The translations under genes and the position numbers were made by a program. DNA of 27,324 nt from 2-01-FULL-33-17 sp964474375 (GTDB lineage: Bacteria; Patescibacteriota; Minisyncoccia; Phycocordibacterales; UBA9973), in assembly GCA_964474375.1 (NCBI GenBank), contig CAYYSG010000006.1, forward strand, positions 1 through 27,324. Direction: 5' to 3'. The notes under the pieces were generated by a model. It did no database searches and was not told the origin of the DNA. It worked only from the letters and a program-made list of their open reading frames with translations. Of this stretch, positions 16,035 to 23,932 are shown one piece after another (the first letter of the stretch is position 1; each line of letters opens with the position of its first letter).

Positions 16035-16063
16035 TTGCCAAAATGGTAATTTTATGCTAGTTT
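16035..16063 (+). promoter_or_regulatory. Candidate promoter of rpsA
   Basis: -35 TTGCCA (16035-16040), 17-nt spacer, extended -10 TGCTAGTTT with the hexamer at 16058-16063. This would leave a leader of about 110 nt before the ATG at 16179, unlike the leaderless genes around it. Confidence 0.35.
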
Positions 16064-16086
16064 TTACACAGTCTTATTATTAATAG

Positions 16087-16107
16087 TAACGCTTTAGGTT
16101 AACGCTT
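16087..16107 (+). repeat. Tandem direct repeat TAACGCTT in the rpsA leader
   Basis: TAACGCTT occurs at 16087-16094 and 16100-16107, 13 nt start to start, about 80 nt before the S1 start codon. It may be a protein-binding site on DNA or RNA. S1 in other bacteria binds its own leader, but nothing in the sequence proves that here. Confidence 0.45.
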
Positions 16108-16178
16108 GCTCTGGTCCTTTTTATAGGTCAAACTATTTCCCGGTACAGAGAAGAACTAAAGCAAATATATAGATATTT

Positions 16179-17255
16179 ATGAGTGATGAACTAACACTAA
16201 AGTCCATCATCGAAGATTCAGCTAGCGTTCCAGCTATTGAAGCTCTCGTTGAAGGCCCAGTGATAGGTATCAAAAAGTCATCGGTCTACATTGACCTGGC
16301 ACCTTTTGGTACTGGTATCATATACGGTCGCGAATTTATTGCGGCTCGTGACATTATAAAAAAAATCAGTATTGGCGACACAGTCAAAGCTAAAATTGTT
16401 GAAGTTAAAAACGAAGATGGTTATGTAGAACTATCTTTGAAAGAAGCAAAACAAGCTCTGATTTGGAGTGAAGCTGAGCGTCACATCAAAGCTAAAACTG
16501 TACTGGAAATCCCAGTCAAAGAAGCCAACAAAGGTGGTCTTATACTGGACTGGCAAGGCATCAGTGGATTTCTTCCAGCAAGTCAACTTCGTCCGGAAAA
16601 TTACCCAAGAGTAAATGATTCTGACAAAGACAAAATCCTGGGTGAACTAAAGAAACTGATCGGTAAAAAGCTTTCTGTTACAATCCTAACAGCAATTCCA
16701 AAAGAAGGTAAACTCATCTTCTCTGAAAAGGAAAACAATCCTGAAGAACGTGCTGAAACATTGTCTAAATACAATTTAGGTGACGAACTAGACTGTGAAG
16801 TATCTGGTATTGTGGACTTTGGAGTATTTTTGAAAATTGAAGAAGGATTAGAAGGATTAGTCCACATTTCAGAACTTGATTGGGGACTAGTTGAAGACCC
16901 ACGTGCAATGTTCAAACTAGGTGAACCAATCCGCGCTAAAGTTATTGAAGTTAAAGACGGTAAAATATCTCTTTCTATCAAAGCTTTGAAGGAAAACCCT
17001 TGGGCAGAATTTGAAGGCAAAATCAAAAAGGGTGACATCGTAAGCGGTGTTGTAATCAAATTCAACAAGCATGGTGCACTGGTTTCAATCAAGCAAGGTG
17101 TCGCTGGCCTATGTCACCATTCTACAATGGGTGGCGAAGACAAGCTTCGCGAAAAGCTTTCACTTGGTAAAAACTACAATTTCCAAGTAACACTATTTGA
17201 ACCAAAGAACCAAAGAATGACTCTAGTATTACTAGAAGACGAAAAAAAGGCGTAA
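16179..17255 (+). CDS. rpsA: Ribosomal protein S1 (four S1 domains)
   Basis: 358 aa, RNA-binding protein that helps the 30S subunit capture mRNA. Four S1 (OB-fold) repeats: about 20-92 (ALVEGPVIGIKKSSVYIDL...GYVELSLKEA), 100-185 (GLILDWQGISGFLPASQL), 195-272 (GDELDCEVSGIVDFGVFLKI, GLVHISEL) and 278-355 (GDIVSGVVIKFNKHGALVSI). E. coli S1 has six, and shorter forms are normal in other phyla. The third repeat is the most canonical. The gene stands alone between its own leader and a strong terminator. Confidence 0.9.
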   Translation: MSDELTLKSIIEDSASVPAIEALVEGPVIGIKKSSVYIDLAPFGTGIIYGREFIAARDIIKKISIGDTVKAKIVEVKNEDGYVELSLKEAKQALIWSEAERHIKAKTVLEIPVKEANKGGLILDWQGISGFLPASQLRPENYPRVNDSDKDKILGELKKLIGKKLSVTILTAIPKEGKLIFSEKENNPEERAETLSKYNLGDELDCEVSGIVDFGVFLKIEEGLEGLVHISELDWGLVEDPRAMFKLGEPIRAKVIEVKDGKISLSIKALKENPWAEFEGKIKKGDIVSGVVIKFNKHGALVSIKQGVAGLCHHSTMGGEDKLREKLSLGKNYNFQVTLFEPKNQRMTLVLLEDEKKA

Positions 17256-17265
17256 AATACCTACA

Positions 17266-17305
17266 AAATCCCCTGATTTACTATGTAAATCAGGGGATTT
17301 TTGTT
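17266..17305 (+). terminator. Intrinsic terminator after rpsA
   Basis: Perfect 15-bp stem AAATCCCCTGATTTA (17266-17280) / TAAATCAGGGGATTT (17286-17300), 5-nt loop CTATG, then a T run. Confidence 0.92.
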
Positions 17306-17308
17306 TAT

Positions 17309-17336
17309 TTGACTAAAATCCTAAATATGCTATAAT
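17309..17336 (+). promoter_or_regulatory. Strong promoter of the small membrane protein gene at 17365
   Basis: -35 TTGACT (17309-17314), 16-nt spacer, extended -10 TGCTATAAT with the hexamer at 17331-17336. It starts inside the tail of the rpsA terminator. The leader is about 20 nt, A-rich, without a Shine-Dalgarno. Confidence 0.75.
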
Positions 17337-17364
17337 TAACCTAATATAAAAATATCAGTAAAAA

Positions 17365-17772
17365 ATGAAAGAAAATCAATTAGAAAAAAACTTAAAAAAC
17401 AAAGAAGAACAAAAAACATTATTTTCACCTTTTAGTGGGTGTATTTTTTTGTCAGTAATGATCGCTCTGGTCATCATGAAATCCTACGATCCTACCAATG
17501 GACTTAGTCTGTTTGAAGGATATCTTATCTACACTTCGGTATTTTTATTTTTCACAGGAATTGTTTTTTATAACAGCTCCAAAGAAGAAAAGGAATATAC
17601 AGTAGAAACAAGAAAACCAGTGAGAGTCCTGAAAATGATTCCAAATTCTATTCTAGCGCAGTCATCTCATGATGAAGCACCGGAAAAAGAACCCCATGAA
17701 TCAAAAGAAGAAAAACGTGAAAGAAAAACAAAAACCGCTAAAAATCAACTAAGTTTAGAACTCACGCACTAA
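17365..17772 (+). CDS. Two-helix membrane protein with charged tail, unknown function
   Basis: 135 aa. Lys/Glu/Asn-rich N-terminus (1-20), hydrophobic helices at about 25-41 and 52-70, then a 65-residue cytoplasmic-type tail very rich in Lys and Glu (PEKEPHESKEEKRERKTK). No family recognised. A near-consensus promoter upstream and a terminator directly downstream show that it is a real single-gene unit. Confidence 0.7.
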   Translation: MKENQLEKNLKNKEEQKTLFSPFSGCIFLSVMIALVIMKSYDPTNGLSLFEGYLIYTSVFLFFTGIVFYNSSKEEKEYTVETRKPVRVLKMIPNSILAQSSHDEAPEKEPHESKEEKRERKTKTAKNQLSLELTH

Positions 17773-17790
17773 AAAACAAAGAAACTTTAA

Positions 17791-17819
17791 AAAACCAAGT
17801 CTATGACTTGGTTTTTTTT
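17791..17819. terminator. Bidirectional terminator between the 17365 gene and pth
   Basis: Stem AAAACCAAGTC / GACTTGGTTTT with 3-nt loop TAT and an 8-nt T run on the plus side. The A run on the other side lets it serve pth on the minus strand. The stem is closely similar to the rbfA terminator at 6238. Confidence 0.9.
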
Positions 17820-18381
17820 ACTTTTGATTTATTAGATTTGCAGCTACGTCTTTACCTTTGATTATTATTTCTTTTATAGCTTCTACTGATTTTTCTATAG
17901 ACTGCTTTAATAATGCTTCGTCATTCTGATCAAATTCACCTAACACATTAGGTTTATACAATTCCCCATTTTCCCCTATTTTAGAAATACCCACACGTAT
18001 ACGAATATAATCCTTACCACCAAAATACTGATTGATAGATCGTACGCCATTGTGGCCGCCATGACCCCGGTCGTAGTTTATTTTTACAGTACCGATCGGT
18101 AAATCTATTTCATCATGCACCACTATCATACTGTTAGTAGCATATGGGTTAATGCGTTTTATACCATCTAAGACTTTGCCGGATTCGTTCATAAAAGTCT
18201 CTGGTTTTATTAAAATAACAGGCTTACCATCGATATCAATAGTGCACTTGTTAGCTAACAAATATTTGTCATATTCCCAGTCGTACGTAGTAGAGATAGC
18301 ATCAAGTACCATAAAACCCACATTATGCCTGGTCTTTTTATATTCATTACCTGGGTTACCCAGTCCGATTATCGGTATCAT
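17818..18381 (-). CDS. pth: Peptidyl-tRNA hydrolase
   Basis: 187 aa from the ATG at 18381. It releases tRNA from peptidyl-tRNA that has dropped off the ribosome. Motifs: IIGLGNPGNEYKKTRHNVG with N9 and catalytic H19, MNESGK, VVHDEIDLPIGTVK with the catalytic Asp, and GHGGHNGVRS. An in-frame ATG at 18399 would add MCYNIG, but it lies upstream of the predicted transcription start (extended -10 at 18396-18388 ends 6 nt before 18381), so 18381 is the better start. Confidence 0.95.
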   Translation of the reverse strand: MIPIIGLGNPGNEYKKTRHNVGFMVLDAISTTYDWEYDKYLLANKCTIDIDGKPVILIKPETFMNESGKVLDGIKRINPYATNSMIVVHDEIDLPIGTVKINYDRGHGGHNGVRSINQYFGGKDYIRIRVGISKIGENGELYKPNVLGEFDQNDEALLKQSIEKSVEAIKEIIIKGKDVAANLINQK

Positions 18382-18387
18382 ACCTAT

Positions 18388-18396
18388 ATTATAGCA
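18388..18396 (-). promoter_or_regulatory. Extended -10 promoter of pth
   Basis: TGCTATAAT on the minus strand (18396-18388), 6 nt before the ATG at 18381, implying a leaderless mRNA. No good -35 is present, as expected for an extended -10. Confidence 0.7.
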
Positions 18397-18440
18397 CATA
18401 TATTAAAAAATATAAGCGACATGATGTCAAATCAATTACA

Positions 18441-18449
18441 TGCTATAAT
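18441..18449 (+). promoter_or_regulatory. Extended -10 promoter of the lepB-hisS-def-fmt operon
   Basis: TGCTATAAT (18441-18449), identical to the divergent pth element. It ends 10 nt before the ATG at 18460, so the leader is at most a few nt. No good -35 is seen. Confidence 0.65.
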
Positions 18450-18459
18450 ATTCTCATAT

Positions 18460-19098
18460 ATGCAAATTATAAAAAACACATTGAACGAGACTACCCCGAA
18501 TCTACCCAAACCCGAGGAAAAGAAAAAGGAAAGCATCTGGGACATTGTCAAATACATAGCTCTGGCTATTATTATAGTATTGCCAATACGTGCATTTATT
18601 GCACAACCATTCTTAGTAAAAGGCCGGTCTATGGACCCAACATTGCATCAAAGCGACTATCTTATAGTAGACGAAATATCCTATAACATTCGAAACCCAA
18701 AACGTGGTGAAGTAATAGTATTTAAATTCCCTGGCAACCCGAAAGAGCATTTTGTAAAACGTGTAATTGGCTTGCCTGGTGAGACTCTGCAAATAATCAA
18801 TGGAGAAGTAACAATAATAACCAAAGAAGGCGTTATTATGAAACTAGACGAACCCTATGTCATAAACCATTCCTATGAATCATTAGAAGACATTACCGTA
18901 CCCGAAGGCAGTTTGTTTGTTATGGGTGACAACCGTGCGGAAAGTTACGATTCACGAAACTGGCGTTTCCTACCTATAAAAATGGCAACAGGCCGAGCAT
19001 TGGTTAGACTATACCCTTTTAACAAAATCGATATGTTCCCTGGCGAATATTCATACCCAGAATTAGAAGAAGTATCTGTAAACACAGAAAATAATTAA
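18460..19098 (+). CDS. lepB: Signal peptidase I
   Basis: 212 aa, membrane serine protease that removes signal peptides, as needed by the exported pilins of this window. One transmembrane helix (about 29-46), catalytic Ser57 in GRSMDPTL, catalytic Lys100 in FVKRVIGLPGE, and MGDNR with the following SYDSR segment near the end. The frame is open upstream to 18325, but those codons cross the pth and lepB promoters. The ATG at 18460 just after TGCTATAAT gives the normal protein. hisS follows 10 nt later. Confidence 0.93.
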   Translation: MQIIKNTLNETTPNLPKPEEKKKESIWDIVKYIALAIIIVLPIRAFIAQPFLVKGRSMDPTLHQSDYLIVDEISYNIRNPKRGEVIVFKFPGNPKEHFVKRVIGLPGETLQIINGEVTIITKEGVIMKLDEPYVINHSYESLEDITVPEGSLFVMGDNRAESYDSRNWRFLPIKMATGRALVRLYPFNKIDMFPGEYSYPELEEVSVNTENN

Positions 19099-19108
19099 TA
19101 AGATCTAT

Positions 19109-20401
19109 ATGGCAACACAAAAACCAAGAAAAGAACCATTCCAAAGTCCTAAAGGCATGCACGACCTGATGTCTGAAAAATACTACGCACACCAAGGACT
19201 TTTCGAAAAAGCTCAGGAAATATCTGTATATTATGGTTTCAAACCTATATCAACACCAATAGTAGAAGACCAAGAACTGTTTGAAACTACAATCGGTATT
19301 GGTACTGATATAGTCGACAAAGAAATGTACACCTTGAAAACAAAAGGTGGCGACCAACTAGCACTAAGACCTGAATTTACAGCTAGTGTAATGCGCTCAT
19401 ATATAGAACATGGTATGGGGTCAGAACCTCAACCGATAATGTTTTATTCTTCTGGTCCGGTATTTCGCCATGACAAGCCCCAGCGTGGACGCTACCGTCA
19501 ATTACACCAATTTAATTTGGAAGTACTTGGCACAAAGAAAAGTATTGCTGACGCTCTGGTAATCAAAACTACAGCACTTATTCTAGAAGAAGCTGGTGCT
19601 AAAAATCTAGTAGTTGATATAAATAGTATTGGTGACAAAGAATCACGCACTGCATATCTAAAAGAATTAACAAACTACTACAAAAAGCATTTAAACCAAA
19701 TGCCAGCAGAGGCTCGCGAAAGACTAAAGACAAACCCCCTAAGACTACTGGACTCCAAAGACCCTAAAATGATAGCTATCAATGTAGATGCACCAGAGTC
19801 TGTGGCGTCACTGAACCCTGAATCTAAGAAGCACTTGAAAGAAGTTCTTGAATACCTAGATGAAATGGGAATAATGTACAGACTGAATAAGAATCTTGTA
19901 CGCGGTCTTTCGTATTACACCCACACTGTTTTTGAAATGGTAGACGAGAGCGACCCAGAATCAGGTCCTTTGTCTGTTGCTGGAGGTGGACGCTACGATT
20001 ATTTAGGAACAATGATTGGTTCCAAAAAGGAAATCCCCGCAGTAGGTGCAGCAATTGGTATGGATCGAGTAATAGAAGCTCCTTGGTACGCAGGACTGAC
20101 TCCGAAAATCCAAAAGAAGCCAAAATGTTATTTTATTCAACTAGGATTTGAAGCTAAATTAAAAGCTTTGCCTATTATAGACATATTGCGCAAAAGCCAC
20201 ATACCAGTACTCCAGTCTTTAACAAAAGATTCTCTTTCAGCACAACTAGCAATAGCTGAACGTAGCGGTGTACAATTTGTTATAATTTTTGGACAAAAAG
20301 AAGCTATTGAAAAAAGTGTGATCGTAAAAGATTTACAAAAACATTCCCAGAAAACTGTTAAGATCGACAAATTGGTCGAATATCTTAAAGAGCTAAAATA
20401 A
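19109..20401 (+). CDS. hisS: Histidyl-tRNA synthetase
   Basis: 430 aa, class II aminoacyl-tRNA synthetase. Motif 1 region near the N-terminus (PKGMHDLMSEKYY), ATP-site LRPEFTASVMRSY, motif 2 FRHDKPQRGRYRQLHQFNLE, the His-specific LVRGLSYYTHTVFEM, and motif 3 VAGGGRYDYL with AAIGMDR. The anticodon-binding domain follows from about residue 340. Normal length for the family. It is the second gene of the lepB operon, and def begins 2 nt after its stop. Confidence 0.96.
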   Translation: MATQKPRKEPFQSPKGMHDLMSEKYYAHQGLFEKAQEISVYYGFKPISTPIVEDQELFETTIGIGTDIVDKEMYTLKTKGGDQLALRPEFTASVMRSYIEHGMGSEPQPIMFYSSGPVFRHDKPQRGRYRQLHQFNLEVLGTKKSIADALVIKTTALILEEAGAKNLVVDINSIGDKESRTAYLKELTNYYKKHLNQMPAEARERLKTNPLRLLDSKDPKMIAINVDAPESVASLNPESKKHLKEVLEYLDEMGIMYRLNKNLVRGLSYYTHTVFEMVDESDPESGPLSVAGGGRYDYLGTMIGSKKEIPAVGAAIGMDRVIEAPWYAGLTPKIQKKPKCYFIQLGFEAKLKALPIIDILRKSHIPVLQSLTKDSLSAQLAIAERSGVQFVIIFGQKEAIEKSVIVKDLQKHSQKTVKIDKLVEYLKELK

Positions 20402-20403
20402 AA

Positions 20404-20946
20404 ATGAGACTTCCTGTATTACAAAATCCTAATAAGATCCTCCGTAATATTTCAAAAACCGTTGAGAGAGAAGAATTCCAGTCCACTACATTCCAAAAAC
20501 TAATCGAGGACATGAGCGAAACTCTAGCCGGAGAATCCGACGGAGTAGCCTTAGCTGCGCCCCAAATAGGCGTAAACAAAAGAATATTTGTAGTATCGGG
20601 CCGAGTTTTTAACTTTAAAGAAGACGGCAGTACTGATAATTTTAAATACAAAGACATGGTTTTCGTTAACCCTGAATTTGTTAAAATTTCTAAAGACAAA
20701 AAAATGATGCACGAAGGCTGTTTGTCAGTACGTCCATACTATGGTGACATTAGACGTGCATCCCGAGCTACAATAAGAGCCCAAGATGAAAATGGTGAAT
20801 GGTTCGAAATGTCAGGCAGTGGACTACTAGCCGAAATATTTCAGCACGAAACTGACCATTTAGACGGGGTTCTGTTTATCGACAATGCTACAAATGTACG
20901 CGAAGTTGACATGCCGGAGATAATAAAAAGCTCAAAGAAAAAATAA
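20404..20946 (+). CDS. def: Peptide deformylase
   Basis: 180 aa metalloenzyme that removes the formyl group from new proteins. All three motifs are intact: GVALAAPQIG (47-56), EGCLS (104-108, metal ligand C106), and QHETDH (147-152, H148 and H152 bind metal, E149 is catalytic). It lies between hisS and fmt with gaps of 2 nt and 1 nt. Pairing with fmt is a common arrangement and couples formylation with deformylation. Confidence 0.96.
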   Translation: MRLPVLQNPNKILRNISKTVEREEFQSTTFQKLIEDMSETLAGESDGVALAAPQIGVNKRIFVVSGRVFNFKEDGSTDNFKYKDMVFVNPEFVKISKDKKMMHEGCLSVRPYYGDIRRASRATIRAQDENGEWFEMSGSGLLAEIFQHETDHLDGVLFIDNATNVREVDMPEIIKSSKKK

Positions 20947-20947
20947 C

Positions 20948-21781
20948 ATGCTTAAATACATTTATTTCGGAACACCGGAAATTTCCAAAAATGTTTTAGA
21001 GGACTTGGTTAAGACATACGGCAAGCCCGAACTAGTTATAACAGCGCCTGATGCCCCAAAGGGCCGCAAACTAGTACTGACCCCTACACCAGTCAAAACA
21101 TACGCTGAGTTAAACCAGATCAAATTCTTAACACCTAACAAACTAATAGAAATAAAAGATGAGTTAGAAAGTATTAACTGCCAAATTGCAGTACTTTTTG
21201 CCTATGGCAAAATAATACCAAAATGGCTGCTGGAACTATTCCCATATGGCATTATAAATGTACACCCATCACTCTTGCCACTATACCGCGGAGCAAGCCC
21301 ACTAACTGGCCCAATACTGCACGGTGACAGTACAACTGGCATAACAATAATGGACATGGATGCGGAGCTTGACCATGGCGATATATATTTGCAAGACAAA
21401 ATAGAAATCAGTAGTGACACAAATAGAGAAGACTTGGAAAAATATGTGTCCCTGAATTCCGCTAAACTTTTAAAAGAAGTAATGGATGGCATAGAATCCG
21501 GAACTCAAAACAAAACACCGCAAGACCATACAATCGCAACATTTACCACCAAAATCAAAAAAGAAGATGGTGAACTAAAGGACGCTGACACTGCTGAAAT
21601 AAAATACCGCAAATATAGGGCCTACGTTGGATGGCCAGGTACTTATTTTTACAAAGATTCCAAGCGCATAAAAATAACAAAAGCCCATATGGATAATGGG
21701 ATGTTTGTTATAGATAATGTAATTCCAGAGAATGGCAAAGAAATAAAATACTCTGAATTCCTAGCCAACGACGCTCTTTAG
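20948..21781 (+). CDS. fmt: Methionyl-tRNA formyltransferase
   Basis: 277 aa. It transfers a formyl group from 10-formyl-THF to Met-tRNA. Catalytic residues N104 and H106 in NVHPSLLPLYRGASP and D142 in MDAELDHGDI. The C-terminal tRNA-binding domain is present but short (family members are usually about 310 aa). The last 21 nt overlap the 3' end of the converging VIT1-like gene, with no terminator between them. Ends with TAG. Confidence 0.95.
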   Translation: MLKYIYFGTPEISKNVLEDLVKTYGKPELVITAPDAPKGRKLVLTPTPVKTYAELNQIKFLTPNKLIEIKDELESINCQIAVLFAYGKIIPKWLLELFPYGIINVHPSLLPLYRGASPLTGPILHGDSTTGITIMDMDAELDHGDIYLQDKIEISSDTNREDLEKYVSLNSAKLLKEVMDGIESGTQNKTPQDHTIATFTTKIKKEDGELKDADTAEIKYRKYRAYVGWPGTYFYKDSKRIKITKAHMDNGMFVIDNVIPENGKEIKYSEFLANDAL

Positions 21782-22273
21782 AAAAGCTCCAACTGTATAA
21801 GCTACTATTGCAGCTATCCCCCCGACAACTAATGTTTCAAATCCAGCATCAATTCTGGATGTTTTTGTTATTTTTCCACGAACCTGCCCGATCATAATAA
21901 AAGCAACTGAAGTTAACACTGCTGCTATTCTGAACTCGTAGCCTTGCCAAATATCAAATATAGCGCTAATTACATATGACAACAGCGGTACTGTACCCAC
22001 AACAACAAATGATATGAATGTAGCCAAAGCTGTTTTCATAGGGGTATGTTCCGGAACGATACCACTTTGGGTTTGGTGTGATTTTTCAGAAAGATAGTTA
22101 CTCGACGCCATAGAGAAACCATCAGCTAATACGTTTGAAACCCCAAGTATAAGAACAATAGCTGGGCTAAGATTTGCCCCAGCTACGCCCGCAATAATAG
22201 CAAATGTAGTAACAGTACCATCTAGCGCCCCATACACGAATTCCGGTAAAAAGTTTTTTAAAAAGTTCTTCAT
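21761..22273 (-). CDS. VIT1/CCC1-family membrane transporter
   Basis: 170 aa with several hydrophobic helices. The first helix signature FVYGALDGTVTTFAIIAGVAGA and VLADGFSMASSNYLSEKS are typical of the VIT1/CCC1 (formerly DUF125) family, whose eukaryotic members move Fe2+ or Mn2+ into vacuoles. Short bacterial versions like this have no proven substrate. The metal-binding cytoplasmic stretch between helices 2 and 3 (KSHQTQSGIVPEHT) is very short. Last gene of the hpf-truB operon, 10 nt after truB. Its 3' end overlaps fmt by 21 nt. Ends with TAG. Confidence 0.85.
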   Translation of the reverse strand: MKNFLKNFLPEFVYGALDGTVTTFAIIAGVAGANLSPAIVLILGVSNVLADGFSMASSNYLSEKSHQTQSGIVPEHTPMKTALATFISFVVVGTVPLLSYVISAIFDIWQGYEFRIAAVLTSVAFIMIGQVRGKITKTSRIDAGFETLVVGGIAAIVAYTVGAFLKSVVG

Positions 22274-22283
22274 TTATTTATAA

Positions 22284-23006
22284 TTAAGTAATAATTTCTT
22301 TACGAATGATACTATATGCGCAAACTGGAATATTCAGTATTTGAGATAGTTCTTCCCCTAGTACACGCATATAAGTCCCAGTAGATACATTCGCATATAT
22401 TTTAACAATTGGCAATGTTATATTTAAATCATTAAAATTTTCCCATGAATTCAGTATTTCTTTTTGACGGAAATCCCCCCGAACCAGATTTGTTATATGT
22501 AGGACTCTACTATATATATCACTAGCCGAGATTTGGCTCAGACTGACTAATTCTAGTCTTTTGATATTTATACGGTGCGACGCACTGACTTCGTTACCAT
22601 TTCGAGAATGTAACCATAATGGCTTGCCTCCTATGGACTTTGATGAAAAGGCATGGAATGCCTGCTGACGCTCACCGGTAAGAGAATTCAGTGCGGTTTT
22701 TATTTGGGAATCTTCAACTGATATTTGTGAATTTATATTAGATTTCAAAATACCCAATAAATCCCCTGTGTCAGTACTAGCGCCCAGGATGTATTCGACT
22801 TCGTATATTTTATCAAGACCCAAATAATTGTCTTTATGGGCTATATCTTCAGCTGTTATGATATATATTTCGCCTTCGGCTGCTGGGTCAAGACGACCAG
22901 CATAAGTCATAGACACGCTAGAGTCGATGAACTTCTCTAACCTGATTCTTTCGAGGCATTCCAAGGGTGTTTCGCCTAGATTTTTATAAACTTTATATAC
23001 CGACAC
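22284..23006 (-). CDS. truB: tRNA pseudouridine-55 synthase, divergent
   Basis: 240 aa, makes pseudouridine 55 in the T loop of tRNAs. The catalytic Asp is D40 in TYAGRLDPAAEG (usual GTLDPxAxG). Other family segments: DKIYEVEYILGASTDTGD, QQAFHAFSSKSIGGKPLW and STGTYMRVLGEEL. There is no PUA domain, so it is shorter than E. coli TruB (314 aa). The start codon is GTG at 23006, 6 nt after hpf stops; no in-frame ATG gives the full first strand. Confidence 0.88.
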   Translation of the reverse strand: MSVYKVYKNLGETPLECLERIRLEKFIDSSVSMTYAGRLDPAAEGEIYIITAEDIAHKDNYLGLDKIYEVEYILGASTDTGDLLGILKSNINSQISVEDSQIKTALNSLTGERQQAFHAFSSKSIGGKPLWLHSRNGNEVSASHRINIKRLELVSLSQISASDIYSRVLHITNLVRGDFRQKEILNSWENFNDLNITLPIVKIYANVSTGTYMRVLGEELSQILNIPVCAYSIIRKEIIT

Positions 23007-23012
23007 AAATTA

Positions 23013-23396
23013 TTAGTATTTAGAAGTAGATGGGTTTCGCCTAGAAAGGCCTTTTAGCATTTTCTTGACACTGCGAGCCCCACGAGTAAATAATGTTTGT
23101 TTACGCTTTTTTAGTTCAATAAATTTTCGAGCTACTTCTTCACGAACAATATCAATAGCAGAATAAAGATCAGATTCTACTGATTCTGCATAAAGAGAAG
23201 TTGCTCCGTCGTTTATTCTGAATTCTGCACGATATAATTCACCATTTTTATGATGCTGAGTTGTCTTACCTACTTCGACTTTGATTTCCGGAGATTCAGT
23301 CTTGAATAACTTACTCAAACTTTGAACTTTTTTGTTAACATAGTCGGAGATAGCGCTTGTTAGTTCGATATTTGTTGCTTTTATGTTTATATTCAT
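23013..23396 (-). CDS. hpf: Ribosome hibernation promoting factor / RaiA-like protein
   Basis: 127 aa from the ATG at 23396. The N-terminal domain begins MNINIKATNIELTSAISDYV and shows the beta-alpha-beta pattern of the family (KVEVGKTTQHH, LYRAEFRIND, LYAESVESDLYSAIDIV). A highly basic C-terminal tail (RKQTLFTRGARSVKKM) replaces the dimerisation domain of long HPF, so it is a short form. The frame is open upstream to 23459, but that would start inside a terminator hairpin and upstream of the -10 (TGATATAAT at 23436-23428). First gene of the hpf-truB-VIT1 operon. Confidence 0.9.
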   Translation of the reverse strand: MNINIKATNIELTSAISDYVNKKVQSLSKLFKTESPEIKVEVGKTTQHHKNGELYRAEFRINDGATSLYAESVESDLYSAIDIVREEVARKFIELKKRKQTLFTRGARSVKKMLKGLSRRNPSTSKY

Positions 23397-23427
23397 AGAT
23401 TTTGCATAGGTTAACTTATATAAATAC

Positions 23428-23436
23428 ATTATATCA
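23428..23436 (-). promoter_or_regulatory. Extended -10 promoter of hpf-truB-VIT1
   Basis: TGATATAAT on the minus strand (23436-23428) with about a 25-nt leader to the ATG at 23396. It directly follows the T run of the upstream terminator. Confidence 0.6.
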
Positions 23437-23467
23437 TAAAAAAAATCCCGACTATTCACAGCCGGGA
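23437..23467 (-). terminator. Intrinsic terminator of the unknown gene at 23495
   Basis: Minus strand: TCCCGGCT / AGTCGGGA stem (23467-23446, 8 bp with one G-T pair), 6-nt loop, then a T run of about 9 (23445-23437). Confidence 0.85.
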
Positions 23468-23494
23468 CTTTTATAAAAATATAGAAATGAAAAC

Positions 23495-23845
23495 TTAAAT
23501 CTCTTTATGAATCGTGTGACCCAGAACAAGGAATTTTTTTGACTTATTACCCTGCTCAAGTAATTTTTTTAGATAAATGTAGCACTTTATTATAAATTTT
23601 TCTTTTAACAAAGGAACATTGCCCTTTTTAGAAAACTTCATAAAACTAACATTTGCATAATCCGCGTGAAAAAGTTTGGATTTACTTATACCTATTTTCC
23701 TGCAGATTTTTAAAAGTTGACTAATTTCCATACTTGTTAATGGTTCTATTGTAATATAGCCTTTTGTTTGCCCAAAACCAGTAATAACCATTTTTGAAAG
23801 TAAGTTTTTTAGTACACTAATCCTACTTGTTTTTTCTGTATACAT
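23495..23845 (-). CDS. Unknown basic protein
   Basis: 116 aa, Lys- and Ile-rich, no signal peptide or clear membrane helix. It reads as a small mixed alpha/beta protein (KGYITIEPLTSMEISQLLKI, then YANVSFMKFSKKGNVPLL). I recognise no family. A terminator follows 27 nt after the stop, and a weak -10 (TATATC, 23857-23852) ends 6 nt before the ATG, which fits the leaderless pattern of neighbours and supports a real gene. Confidence 0.55.
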   Translation of the reverse strand: MYTEKTSRISVLKNLLSKMVITGFGQTKGYITIEPLTSMEISQLLKICRKIGISKSKLFHADYANVSFMKFSKKGNVPLLKEKFIIKCYIYLKKLLEQGNKSKKFLVLGHTIHKEI

Positions 23846-23851
23846 ATTTTT

Positions 23852-23857
23852 GATATA
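23852..23857 (-). promoter_or_regulatory. Weak -10 upstream of the unknown gene
   Basis: TATATC on the minus strand, 6 nt before the ATG at 23845. The match is poor and no -35 is clear; the call rests mostly on the spacing shared with other genes here. Confidence 0.3.
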
Positions 23858-23932
23858 TTTGTGTTCTTTTATATATTAACACACATATAGATAAAGTCAA
23901 AATATTTCCAAACAGTTAGTTTAGTAAATTCT

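Noticed and set aside
18325..18459. Longer start for lepB
   Set aside because: The extension crosses the pth start and both promoters. The ATG at 18460 follows the -10 and gives the usual LepB N-terminus.
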